Source: Owenia fusiformis (Eukaryota > Annelida > Polychaeta > Sabellida > Oweniidae). From it: a stretch of DNA of 60,000 bases. Made by a program: the position numbers and the translations under genes. Below are positions 13,564 to 24,700 of the stretch, one piece after another. The DNA is taken from assembly GCA_903813345.2 (NCBI GenBank), contig CAIIXF020000002.1:18614813-18674812 (forward strand), given 5' to 3'. Under the pieces are notes generated by a model that was not told the origin of the DNA, did not search any database, and saw only the letters and a list, made by a program, of their open reading frames with translations. Positions within the stretch are counted from its first letter, which is position 1. Every line of letters starts with the position of its first letter.

Positions 13564-14096
13564 ATTTTATAAATTGTATCATCATGATTTCCAAGTGCTC
13601 TTCAATAATCAGTCAATGGAGGATGAATTGATACGCTTGGTTGATGATATTAAAGTTCTCCAAATATTAGGGGAAGTATCCATTAATGGGTAAAACCAAG
13701 ATTTCATTATTTAAAATCTGTTTCTTGTTGGCAGTCAGGAACAACATCTGCAACAAATGTTACGCTTTTGTCACCCTTTTATATGAGTTATTTTACATTT
13801 TTGCTAGAACCAGAAAAATAGTGGAGCTGTTTTGTTACACTGTCAAATGACAATTTTTGTCATTTTTAAAATGGCAGCCAATTTATGGCTGTCACCTAGT
13901 TATGAACTGTGAAGTATTATATTATCCTGCAATAAACTCCTTCCTTTTCAAATAAAATCAGTGTCAATGTATATACTTAATATTTTCTAGGTGGGTTTAC
14001 AGTCGGCAGTATACTTGTGGACCCCAATGTGTTAAGAGAGCAAGTGATAAGCCTTTAAAATTGAACCCTTCAATGACTGTATCATGTCCCACGTAG
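13564..14096 (+). CDS. Candidate two-exon partial coding sequence, unknown product
   Basis: Two short reading frames fit together through consensus splice sites. Exon 1 (13,564-13,689) follows a pyrimidine-rich TTTTGATTTCAG acceptor and ends at a GG|GTAAAA donor. Exon 2 starts at 13,991 after TATTTTCTAG and reads to a TAG at 14,094. Joining them keeps the frame, giving about 76 residues. Exon 1 is acidic (ELIRLVDDIKVLQILGEVS near its end). Exon 2 includes WVYSRQYTCGPQCVKRAS and NPSMTVSCP. I do not recognise the family and no upstream exon is evident. Beyond the TAG, other frames still look coding-like up to about 14,267 (for example LDQFFDNFVPSDPVQV), where a Harbinger-like element begins, so this could be the disrupted tail of an older gene or transposon. 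The intron and frame logic are seen; that it is a gene is inference. Confidence 0.35.
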
Positions 14097-14267
14097 GAGG
14101 GAAGGTGGGTATGAGGTAGGAAGTTTTTTATACCAAGCCGAGAGAGATGCAGCGAACACACCAAGTTAATGCGACAGCTTGATCAGTTTTTCGACAACTT
14201 TGTGCCATCAGATCCAGTCCAAGTAAACAGTATCATGGGCGAGAGGTGTTCGTGTTCCTGTCACTTA

Positions 14268-15288
14268 CACCCCAGTCACATTTGTCGCAGGGAGGCCGTG
14301 CGTCGATCGCAGATCAATTAAATCAGTGAATTTCTGCGGGGAGCGTAGAAAAACTACGTTAGCCTTGCGGTCTCCGTCCGGCGTATCCAGTTTTTTACAG
14401 GCCGCAGGGTAGCCGTAGAAATTAAAACTCGTAGTTATAATATTTGTTCATATCTGTGATCCCCGTAGAAATCAACAGGCCGTTGCCAGACCACAGAAAG
14501 GTCCAACGATGGCCGCACGTCGGGTTCCGTTGACTTGCTTCTACTGTAGGGTTTGATGGGTAATGTACCTTTGGAAACAGTTTTTATGTCAGTTTTCGGT
14601 CATATATTTGCTGTAAACGCAACAAAGTACGTATACTTTTTGATGTAAGGCCAGCAACTTATATTTCACTTACACTTTTTATTTGATACTATATCCTAAC
14701 ACTACAAACAACATTTATAAATCGTATTGATGTAGATAAAATAAAAAGAAGAATTAACGTTAAATCAACAGAAATTCAAAAACTCAGAGTTATATTATTT
14801 GTTCATTTCTGCGGTCCCCGTAGAAATCAACAGGCCGTTGCCAGACCACAGAACAGTCCCACGGTTGCCGCACATTGACTTGCGTCTGCCGTAGTATGCG
14901 TGATATACATTTGGAAACAGTTTTAGGTCAGGTTTGCTGTCGTATCTTTGCTGTAAACACAGCGTAATAGATATACTGTTTGGTGTATTTCCATAGCAAC
15001 CTATACTACAAAAGATTAAGTTACTTATGGTCAATGTAATATCCAGCACTTTCTATTTGATACTATATACTTGCACTATAAATAACATTTATGAATTGAA
15101 CTAATGTAAATGAATTAAAAATAAACAACGTTTATCAGCAGATATTCAAATTTCGCCGTGAAGCTGCCGCAGGAAATGTGACTGCAAAACTATCCTACCC
15201 CAGAAATTCTACGGAGAGTGACGTAGAAATGTTACTGACCGCAGAAATGACAAACCGCACGTTTGCCGTAGGAAATGTGACTTGGGTG
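14268..15288. mobile_element. Harbinger-like non-autonomous element with TTA target duplication
   Basis: The left end reads TTA|CACCCCAGTCACATTT and the right end reads AAATGTGACTTGGGTG|TTA. These are imperfect inverted ends flanked by a TTA on each side. A 3-bp TWA target duplication is characteristic of the PIF/Harbinger superfamily. Inside, a segment of about 280 bp starting near 14,440 is repeated in direct orientation from about 14,795 (shared GTAGAAATCAACAGGCCGTT). Short modules such as GCCGTAGGAAATGTGACT and GCCGCAGGAAATGTGACT recur near the right end. There is no transposase frame. Length is 1,021 bp. Confidence 0.65.
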
Positions 15289-15291
15289 TTA

Positions 15292-15440
15292 CTAACCAAC
15301 CACCTAATGAACCAGATAACCACCAGACCACCAAAAAGGGTAAAACTAACTAACCAATTAACTAATTAATCAACCAACTAACCAACACTCCATCCATCCA
15401 ACGAACCAAACAACCAACGAACCAGACTGCAACAAACGAA
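15292..15440. repeat. Degenerate AACC/AACCAACY tetranucleotide tract
   Basis: Runs of AACCAACC, AACCAGA, AACTAACC and CCATCCATCC form a diverged tetranucleotide repeat directly after the Harbinger-like element. Confidence 0.8.
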
Positions 15441-15467
15441 CCAGATGACCAAGATCATGGATCTAGT

Positions 15468-15530
15468 GTCTTGTATTGTATTGTATTGTTTTGAATTGTA
15501 TTGCATTGTATTTTTTGTATTGTATTTGTT
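15468..15530. repeat. TTGTA pentanucleotide microsatellite
   Basis: Imperfect (TTGTA)n, interrupted by TTTGAA and TTGCA variants. The sequence from 15,531 to 15,794 is unique and shows nothing further. Confidence 0.85.
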
Positions 15531-15794
15531 TTTCGTTGATCAATACTTACTCAGTAATGATTCAATTTTAAAGTTCACCTCATGTACTACTCAAGATCTA
15601 AATTTTGAAGGTCTGAAGTCTTGTGTTCATTTTAGCTACAGTTGTATATTGAAGGGTATTTTCTTTTGGGTGTAATTTTAATTTCAATTTAAAGGTATTC
15701 ATGTAAAATTGTGGGCTTAGTTTCGGGATTTTCTTTGTTTTTAATTGAATCAATCATGTCTGATCTTTTCCTTAAATGTACTTTGAGGTGCATT

Positions 15795-15877
15795 CCTCTT
15801 GCCTTGGAGAAATTAAAGTGAAACATAAAAGAAAAAACCACAGAGAATCTACAATTTGTGCTACCCATCTGCAGCAT
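15795..15877 (+). repeat. Left copy of ~85-bp direct repeat flanking the LINE
   Basis: Begins CCTCTTGCCTTGGAGA and ends CTGCAGCA. It matches 17,314-17,398 with several substitutions and small indels. It ends where the truncated LINE begins, and the other copy starts exactly after the AAAT tail. It is most simply read as an unusually long target-site duplication. Confidence 0.7.
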
Positions 15878-17201
15878 TTGTATCTACATACCTCGGCAGG
15901 GAGATAATATTTCTCCGACATTATTTATAATCTTTGTAAATGATCTCGTTACGGAAATAAAAAGGCTTAATGCAGGTGTCGATATCGCAGGAGACAATGT
16001 AAGCATATTACTGTATGCTGATGATGTTGCATTGATCGCACCAACTGAATTAAAGCTGCAACAAATGCTGAACTGTCTTCATGATTGGATATATAAGCGG
16101 CGACTGACTGTAAATGTTGAAAAAACGAAAGTAGTGCACTTTAGGAGAGCGTCGACAATGTTAACAGAAGCAATATTTGTGCTAGGGGATGCAAAAATTG
16201 GAAAAATAAACTCTTATCGCTATCTCGGAGTTGAAATGAATGAGATTCTCGACTACACTGAAATGGTTTCCACTCTAGCTGATGCAAGTTCTCGATCCCT
16301 TGGCGCTCTTATTGGAAAATATTATTCGATTAATGGACTTCATTATTCGACATTCACAAAGATGTATAATGCAACTGTTATCCCCATCATGGATTACGGG
16401 GCTGGAGTTTGGGGCTATAAAGACTACGACAAACCAAATACTGTCCAAAACCGTGCCATGAGAACATTTATGGGCTTAGGGAAATATGCTCCCATTCCAG
16501 CTATGTATGGAGATATAGGCTGGATACTACCATGTGTTAGGCACCATGTTGAAATGGTTCGTTTATTCATCCGACTTAGTAGAATGCCAAGAACAAGGAT
16601 TACTCGAAGAATATTTGACTTTGACTATGCCAATGCTGAAAAAGGCCATAGAGGATGGTGTAAAGAGGTCAAAGATATATTTGAAAATTCTAACCTGTTA
16701 GACCTCTATAATGAACGTTTCTTTAATAATTCAAGTGCAAGGTCAACATTTAAAACTGTAAAAGATTCTGAAATGAATCGCTTTATACATAAATGGACAG
16801 TTCAAATAACTACAATGCCAAAGTTACGTACATATAAGTTAATTAACGACAATTTTGGTACAGAGGATTATATAAAATTATTTTTATCAAGGAATCAAAG
16901 ATCTGTTATTGCTAGAACTCGGTCAGGTACTCTTCACCTGAACATAGAAACTGGTCGATATAAAGGCCTTGCTGTTGAACAAAGACTCTGTGAGGCATGT
17001 AAATATGGACATATAGAAACTGAGAAACATTTTCTTCTAGAATGCTCTTGTTACAAGGATTTGAGAAAAACTATAATCAGACCCCCTATGGTTCATGATA
17101 ATCAAGATTTACTGAAACATCTTCTTTCAAATAAAAATTGTGTAAAACTTACAGCAAAATTTATAATGTCAGCACTTGAAAAACGACAAAAAATTGTATA
17201 A
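15858..17201 (+). CDS. Reverse transcriptase, C-terminal part, LINE-encoded
   Basis: Partial RT protein. Numbering from the first in-frame Met (in the flank, not a true start), the RQGD-N-ISPTLF block lies at residues 13-23 and the catalytic YADD at 53-56 (LLYADDVALIAP). A conserved thumb-like segment follows, and near residues 377-396 there is a C-x2-C-x9-H-x4-C cluster (LCEACKYGH...HFLLEC) of the kind found at the C-terminus of many LINE RTs. True element coding starts at about 15,889. The polymerase would be non-functional because the finger blocks and endonuclease are missing. The frame is nevertheless fully open for 447 codons and ends in a TAA just upstream of the 3' UTR. It lies alone, with no visible promoter. 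The family assignment as RT is secure; continued expression or function is not supported. Confidence 0.92.
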   Translation: MLPICSICIYIPRQGDNISPTLFIIFVNDLVTEIKRLNAGVDIAGDNVSILLYADDVALIAPTELKLQQMLNCLHDWIYKRRLTVNVEKTKVVHFRRASTMLTEAIFVLGDAKIGKINSYRYLGVEMNEILDYTEMVSTLADASSRSLGALIGKYYSINGLHYSTFTKMYNATVIPIMDYGAGVWGYKDYDKPNTVQNRAMRTFMGLGKYAPIPAMYGDIGWILPCVRHHVEMVRLFIRLSRMPRTRITRRIFDFDYANAEKGHRGWCKEVKDIFENSNLLDLYNERFFNNSSARSTFKTVKDSEMNRFIHKWTVQITTMPKLRTYKLINDNFGTEDYIKLFLSRNQRSVIARTRSGTLHLNIETGRYKGLAVEQRLCEACKYGHIETEKHFLLECSCYKDLRKTIIRPPMVHDNQDLLKHLLSNKNCVKLTAKFIMSALEKRQKIV

Positions 17202-17313
17202 ATAACACACTGTAATTACATGTATATGTATTTGTATAATGCCTCATAAGCCTGATTAGGCTGGGTGCCGATTAAGGTGCGTGGCACTTAAATAAATAAA
17301 TAAATAAATAATA
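15878..17313 (+). mobile_element. 5'-truncated non-LTR retrotransposon (LINE)
   Basis: The element contains the 3' part of a reverse transcriptase gene, a short 3' UTR (with GCCTGATTAGGCTGGGTGCC near 17,249) and a simple (AAAT)n tail at about 17,288-17,312. 5' truncation, a 3' simple-repeat tail and flanking direct repeats are the hallmarks of target-primed reverse transcription. The endonuclease and the N-terminal RT blocks are absent. Exact clade (RTE, Jockey, CR1 or I-like) cannot be set without alignment. Confidence 0.85.
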
Positions 17314-17398
17314 CCTCTTGCCTTGGAGAGAACAAGAAGAATTACAAAAGCAAAAACCACAGAGAATCTACAATTTATGCTACCTATAATCTGCAGCA
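17314..17398 (+). repeat. Right copy of ~85-bp direct repeat flanking the LINE
   Basis: Starts CCTCTTGCCTTGGAGAG directly after the AAAT tail and shares CCACAGAGAATCTACAATTT with the left copy. Divergence from the left copy is visible to the eye, including indels around 17,330 and 17,385. Confidence 0.7.
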
Positions 17399-18018
17399 CT
17401 GTGAATGCTGCGCCTAGTATGCAGGGTATTATAGGGGGAGACTTAACTACAATTGCATTGTTGACAATACATCACTCCCAAAACAATGAAGATGACTTAG
17501 GTAGAGAATTTGGAACTGGAAAATTTATCAGTTTATCATTTATCTATGCAACAGACTAAGTAAACACAATTAACTGAACGATTATTTATATGTGTGAAAA
17601 CCACATGCATTTGTATAGGGTAACTTCTGCGTTCAGGTTTACGTTTCGATTTGATAACTTAAGTCTCAAATGAGTTGACAATGTACAGATTACAACGATA
17701 TTACATTTGCAATCACTAATCGATGAATATGCTTCACAACAAGCAAGGAAACTATTTATGTCAACTGGGAAGAATTCACGAAAATCAAATTCAAATTTGT
17801 TTTAGTGTGACAAGACCCTTAAAGTACAAGTTTAGGTATATGTTTTCAAAACAACCTTATTCGCAACATCCTTTATCGAAACATCTCTGAGATTGAGTTA
17901 TCGACTTTAATAAATCTAAGAATAACAGATCCTAGAGTAGCCCAGCTTAAAAGGCTTTCTACAGGCATCTCTATCATTCATTTGTATATGATTTTGTAAC
18001 GAAGCTTTTCAAATCTGC

Positions 18019-18075
18019 TTCATGACCTTTTATTTTTTATTTTTTTTTTATTTTATTTTTTTCATGACCTTTTAT
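18019..18075. repeat. T/A-rich tract between 15-bp direct repeats
   Basis: TTCATGACCTTTTAT occurs at 18,019-18,033 and again at 18,061-18,075, separated only by about 27 bp of T with a few A. This looks like a retroposed tail with its target-site duplication and no body, or a slippage duplication. Confidence 0.7.
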
Positions 18076-18611
18076 GGTTGTTATTAGAATATCAGTTACT
18101 TATTTGTAGATTGCGCTGAGTTGAACAGGAATATGTGTTTAAAATGAATTCTGAAAATGTATTTCATAAATTATAGCTATAGATGATCATGATCTTCACT
18201 ATGAAGGTATAGACGGCAACATGTATATACTATTAGAATCAATTACCAGGTTATACATTTTTATCAATAGACTTAAAATACTACCTAATATGATAGGTAA
18301 AGAACAAATTTTATGAGGAACTCAATTGCAAATCGCATCATAAAATGAGTAAGTAATGATAATGTACAAGGGGCGATCAACAAATAACGCAAATAGAGCC
18401 CTATCTCAGAAACTAATTGGAGTTAGAACACCAAATTTGATACATCGTATCACTATATCATCGTATTGACCTGCTTCAAGTACCCATACCACGGGTTACT
18501 ATGGTAACTGCAACTTTGACATATATCAATGTTTGTGCCTGTACTTTTCTGGAAATATTGATGAATGTTTGAAGATACTATGTACAATTAAGTATTCTAA
18601 CTCCAACTCTC

Positions 18612-18673
18612 GTGAGTAATATGATATATTCACTCGTTCCCTCCAGTCACTCGTGAATATATCATATACTCAC
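18612..18673. repeat. Imperfect inverted repeat (hairpin)
   Basis: The arms 18,612-18,633 (GTGAGTAATATGATATATTC then AC) and 18,653-18,673 pair with a single indel, around a loop of about 19 bases. No T-run follows, so a transcription terminator is not indicated. Confidence 0.7.
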
Positions 18674-18786
18674 TTGAGTATAAACACGATATACGGAATC
18701 AACAATTATATAACCTCATACTATCCTGTTTGTTTTTCTTACTGTATGGTGAATGATGCAAGATGGAAAAAGATCAAGATTATGCA

Positions 18787-21700
18787 CCATTCAAATCTTT
18801 GTGTGACCAATCAACAAATCCTCGGTAGGGCAAATGTAAAAATTTATCCTGGAACATCTCACTCAATAACCAATATCATGCTGCCACCAGCGTTACGTAC
18901 GACTGGTGCGGAAATTGACATTTCCTCCAGAGCACAAACTGCATCATAGATTTAAGACGAATTAGATATAAAATATATCACGAACGGGAACACCATTCAT
19001 TAAATCCATTCAAGAGCATACTCAAAAATATATACTTAAACGCCTGACAAAATTGCAAAGGACTGTCATGTACCAGTGTGACAAACGACTAGTCGGAAAA
19101 TTGACATTTCGTCAAGAGCGCAAATTGCATGAGCGATTTAAGACGAATTGGATATTATATATCCCCCTAACAGAGAAGCCAATCGATACATCCCTCCTTT
19201 GGGAAACGTAAATATATATACATAAACGTCTCACAATATATCAAAGTAGTCGCTGCTACCAGAGCGATGTACAGCTGGTCCGAAAATTGACATTCCGTAC
19301 ATAGCCCAAAGTAAATTAGACTTGTATGACAAATTAGATAGTCAATATCTCACGAATAGAAAGACCAATCATCAAGTCCTCGGTAGGGCAAATGTAAAAA
19401 TGTATCCTGAAACATCTCACTAAATAACAAGTATCATGCTGCCACCAGCGTTACGTACGAGTGGTTCAAAAATTGACATTTCCTCCAGAGCACAAACTGC
19501 ATCATATATTTAAGACGAATTAGATATAAAATATATAACGAACGGGAACATCATTCATTAAATCCATTCAAGAGCATACTCCAAAATATATACTTAAACG
19601 TCTCACAAAAAGGCAAAGGACTGGCATGTACCAGTGTGACGTACGACTGGTCGGAAAATTGACATTTCGTCAAGAGCGCAAATTGCATAAGCGATTTAAG
19701 ACGAATTGGATATTATATATCCCCCTAACAGAGAAGTCAATCGATACACCCCTCCTTTGGCAAACGTAAAAATATATACATAAACGTCTCACAATATATC
19801 AAACTAGTCGCTGCTACCAGTGCAATGAACAGCTGGTCCGAAAATTGACATACCGTACAAAGTCCAAAGTAAATCAGACTTGTATGACAAATTAGATACT
19901 CAATATTTTACGAATAGAATGACCAATCAACAAGTCCTCGGTTGGGCAAATGTAAAAATGTATCCTGAAACATCTCATAAAATAACAAATATCATGCTTC
20001 CACCAGCGTTATGTACGACTGGTCCGAAAATTGACATTTCCTCCAGAGCACAAACTGCATCATAGATTTAAGACGAATTAGATATAAAATATATCACGAA
20101 CGGGAACATCATTCGTTAAAGCCATTCAAGAGCATACTCCAAAATATATACTTAAACGTCTCACAAAATAACAAAGGACTTGCAAGTACCAGTGTGACGT
20201 ACGACTGGTCGGAAAATTGACATTTCGTCAAGATCGCAAATTGCATAAGTGATTTAAGACGAATTGGATATTATATATCCCCCTAACAGAGAAGTCAATC
20301 GATACATCCCTCCTTTGGCAAACGTAATAAAAAATATATACATAAACGTCTCACAATATATCAAACTAGTCGCTGCTACCAGTGCGATGTACAGCTGGTC
20401 CGAAAATTGACTTTCCGTACATAGCCCAAAGTAAATCAGACTTGTATGACAAATAAGATACTCAATATCTCACGAATAGAATGACCAATCAACAAGTCCT
20501 CGGTAGGGCAAATGTAAAAATGTATCCTGAAACAAATAACAAATCTCATGCTGCCACCAGCGTCACGTACGACTGGTCCGAAAAGTGACATTTCCTCCAG
20601 AGCACACACTGCATCATAGATTTAAGACGAATTAGATATGAAATATATCACGAACGGGAACATCATTCATTAAATTCATTCAAGAGCATACTCCAAAATA
20701 TATACTTAAACGTCTCACAAAATTGCAAAGGACTGGCATGTACCAGTGTGACGTACGACTGGTCGGAAAATTGACATTTCGTCAAGAGCGCAAATTGCAT
20801 AAGCGATTTAAGACGAATTGGATATTATATATCTCCCTATAGACAGATCAACAGACAAATCAATCGATACACCCCTCCTTTGGCAAACGTAAAAATATAT
20901 ACATAAACGTCTCACAATATATCAAACTAGTCGCTGCTACCAGTGCGATGTACAGCTGGTCCGAAAATTGACATTCCGTACATAGCCCAAAGTAAATCAG
21001 ACTTGTATGACAAATAAGATACTCAATATCTTACGAATAGAATGACCAATCAACTAGTCCTCGGTAGGGCAAATGTAAAAATGTATTCTGAAACATCTCA
21101 CTAAATAACAAATATCATGCTGCCACCAGCGATACGTACGACTGGTCCGAAAATTGACATTTCCTCCAGAGCACAAACTACATCATAGATTTAAGACGAA
21201 TTAGATATAAAATATATCACGAACGGGAACATCTTTCATTTAATCCATTCAAGAGCATACTCCAAAATATATACTTAAACGTCTCACAAAATTGCAAAGG
21301 ACTGGCATGTACCAGTGTAACGTACGACTGGTCGGAAAATTGACATTTCGTCAAGAGCGCAAATTGAATAAGCGATTTAAGACGATATGGCGATAATATA
21401 TATCCCCCTAACAGAGAAGTCAATCGATACATCCCTCCTTTGGCAAACGTAAAAATATATACATAAACGTCTCACAATATATCAAACTAGTAGCTGCTAC
21501 CAGTGCGATGTACAGCTGGTCCGAAAATTGACATTCCGTACAAAGCCCAAAGTAAATCAGACTTGTATGACAAATTAGATACTCAAAATCTCACGAATAG
21601 AATGAGCAATCAACAAGTCCTCGGTAGGGCAAATGTAAAAATGTATCCTGAAACATCTCACTAAATAACAAATCTCATGCTGCCACCAGCGTTACGTACG

Positions 21701-24700
21701 ACTGGTCCGAAAAGTGACATTTCCTCCAGAGCACAAACTGCATCATAGTTTTAAGACGAATTAGATATAAAATATATCACGAACGGGAACATCATTCATT
21801 AAATCCATTCAAGAGCATACTCCAAAATATATACTTAAACGTATCACAAAATTGCAAAGGACTGGCATGTACCAGTGTGACGAACGACTGGTTGGAAAAT
21901 TGACATTTCGTCTAGAGCGCAAATTGCATAAGCTATTTAAGACGAATTGGATATTATATATCTCCCTAACAGACAAATCAATCAATACATCCCTCCTTTC
22001 GCAAACGTAAAAATATATACATAAACGTCTCACTATATATCAAACTAGTCACTGCTACCAGAGCGATGTACAGCTGGTCCGAAAATTGACATTCCGTACA
22101 TAGCCCAAAGTAAATCGGACTTGTATGACAAATAAGATACTCAATATCTAACGAATAGAATGACCAATTAACAAGTCCTCGGTAGGGCCAATGTAACAAT
22201 GTATCTTGAAACATCTCACTAAATAACAAATATCATGCTTCCACCAGCGTTACGTACGACTGGTCCGAAAATTGACATTTCCTCCAGAGCACAAACTGCA
22301 TCATAGATTTAAGACGAATTAGATATGAAATATATCACGAACGGGAACATCATTCGTTGAAGCCATTCAAGAGCATACTCCAAAATATATACTTAAACGT
22401 CTCACAAAATTGCAAAGTACTGGCATGTACCAGTGTGACGTACGACTGGTCGGAAAATTGACATTTCGTCAAGAGCGCAAATTGCATAAGCGATTTAAGA
22501 CGAATTGGATATTATATATCTCCCTAACAGACGAATCAATCAATACTCCCTCCTTTGGCAAACGTAAAAATATATACATAAACGTCTCACAATATATCAA
22601 ACTAGTCGCTGCTACCAGTGCGATGTACAGCTGGTCGGAAAATTTCGTTAAGAGCGCAAATTGCATTAGTGATTTAAGACGAATTGGATATTATATATCC
22701 CCCTAACAGAGAAGTCAATCGATACATCCCTCCTTTGGCAAACGTAAAAATATATACATAAACGTCTCACAATATATCAAACTAGTCGCTGCTACCAGTG
22801 CGATGTGCAGCTGGTCCGAAAATTGACTTTCCGTACATAGCCCAAAGTAAATCAGACTTGTATGACAAATAAGATACTCAATATCTTACGAATAGAAAGA
22901 CCAATCAACAAGTCCTCGGCAGGGCAAATGTAAAAATGTATCCTGAAACATCTCAAAAAATAACAAATATCAAGCTGCCACCAGCGTTACGTACGACTGG
23001 TCCGAAAATTGACATTTCCTCCAGAGCACAAACTGCATCATAGATTTAAAACGAATTAGATATAAAAATATATCACGAACGGGAACATCATTCATTAAAT
23101 CCATTCAAGAGCATACTCCAAAATATATACTTAAACGTCTCACAAAATTGCTAAGGGCTGGCATGTTCCAGTGAGACGTACGACTGGTCGGAAAATTGAC
23201 ATTTCGTCAAGAGCGCAAATTGCATAAGCGATTTAAGACGAATTGGATATTATATATCCCCCCAACAGAGAAGCCAATCGATACATCCCTCCTTTGGCAA
23301 ACGTAAAAATATTTACATAAACCTCTCACAATATATCAAATTAGTCGCTGCTACCAGTGCGATGTACAGCTGGTCCGAAAATTGACATTCCGTACATAGC
23401 CCAAAGTAAATCAGACTTGTATGACAAATTAGATACTCAATATCTCACGAATAGAATGACCACTCAACAAGTCCTCGGTAGGGCAAATGTAAAAATGTAT
23501 CCTGAAACATCTCACTAAATAACAAGTCTCATGCTGCCACCAGCGATACGTACGACTGGTCCGAAAAGTGACATTTCCTCCAGAGCACAAACTGCATCAT
23601 AGATTTAAGACGAATTAGATATAAAATATATCACGAACGGGAACATCATTCATTAAATCCATTTAAGAGTATACTCCAAAATATGTACTTAAACGTCTCA
23701 CAATATTGCAAAGGACTGGCATGTACCAGTGTGACGTACGACTGGTCGGAAAATTGACATTTCGTCTAGAGCGCAAATTGCATAAGCGATTTAAGACGAA
23801 TTGGATATTATATATCTCCCTAACAGACAAATCAATCTATACATCCCTCCTTTGGCAAACGTAAAAATATATACATAAACGTCTCACAATATATCAAACT
23901 AGTCGCTGCTACCAGTGCGATGTACAGCTGGTCCGAAAATTGACATTCCATACATCACCCAAAGTAAATCAGACTTGTATGACAAATAAGATACTCAATA
24001 TCTTACGAAAAGAATGACCAATCAACAAGTCCTCAGCAGGGCAAATGTAATTATGAATCCTGAAACATCTCACTAAATAACAAATATCATGCTGCCACCA
24101 GCGTTACGTACGACTGCTCCGAAAATTGACATTTCCTCCAGAGCACAAACTGCATCATAGATTTAAGACGAATTAGATATAAAATATATCACAAACGGGA
24201 ACATCATTCATTAAATCCATTCAAGAGCATACTCCAAAATATATACTTAAACGTCTCACAAAATTGCAAAGGACTGGCATGTACCAGTGTGACGTACAAC
24301 TGGTCCAAAAATTGACATTTCGTCAAGAGCGCAAATTGCATTAGCGATTTAAGACGAATTGGATATTATATATCCCCCTAACAGAGAAGTCAATCGATAC
24401 ATCCCTCCTTTGCAAACGTAAAAATATATACATAAACGTCTCACAATATATCAAACTAGTCGCTGCTAACAGTGCGATGTACAGCTGGTCCGAATATTGA
24501 CATTCCGTACAAAGCCCAAAGTAAACCAGATTTGTATGACAAATAAGATACTCAATATCTTACGAATAGAATGACCAATCGACAAGTCCTCAGTAGGGCA
24601 AATGTAAAAATGTATCCTGAATCATCTCACTAAACAACAAATATCATGCTTCCACCAGCGTTACGTACGACTGGTCCGAAAAGTGACATTTCCTCCAGAG

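Larger units (their letters stand above)
17399..18786. other. Mostly unique intergenic sequence
   Basis: No gene recognised. It holds a T-tract insertion (18,019-18,075), a hairpin (18,612-18,673) and a short inverted pair GGAGTTAGAA / TTCTAACTCC (about 18,417 and 18,597). It ends abruptly inside monomer C of satellite array 2 at about 18,787. Confidence 0.6.

Noticed and set aside
17323-17559. 78-codon frame starting MERTRRITKAKTTEN.
   Set aside because: It begins inside the direct repeat that flanks the LINE and shows no motif or composition beyond chance.
18369-18600. GGGGCGATCAACAAATAACG as a possible transposon end.
   Set aside because: No inverted partner was seen in the neighbourhood.
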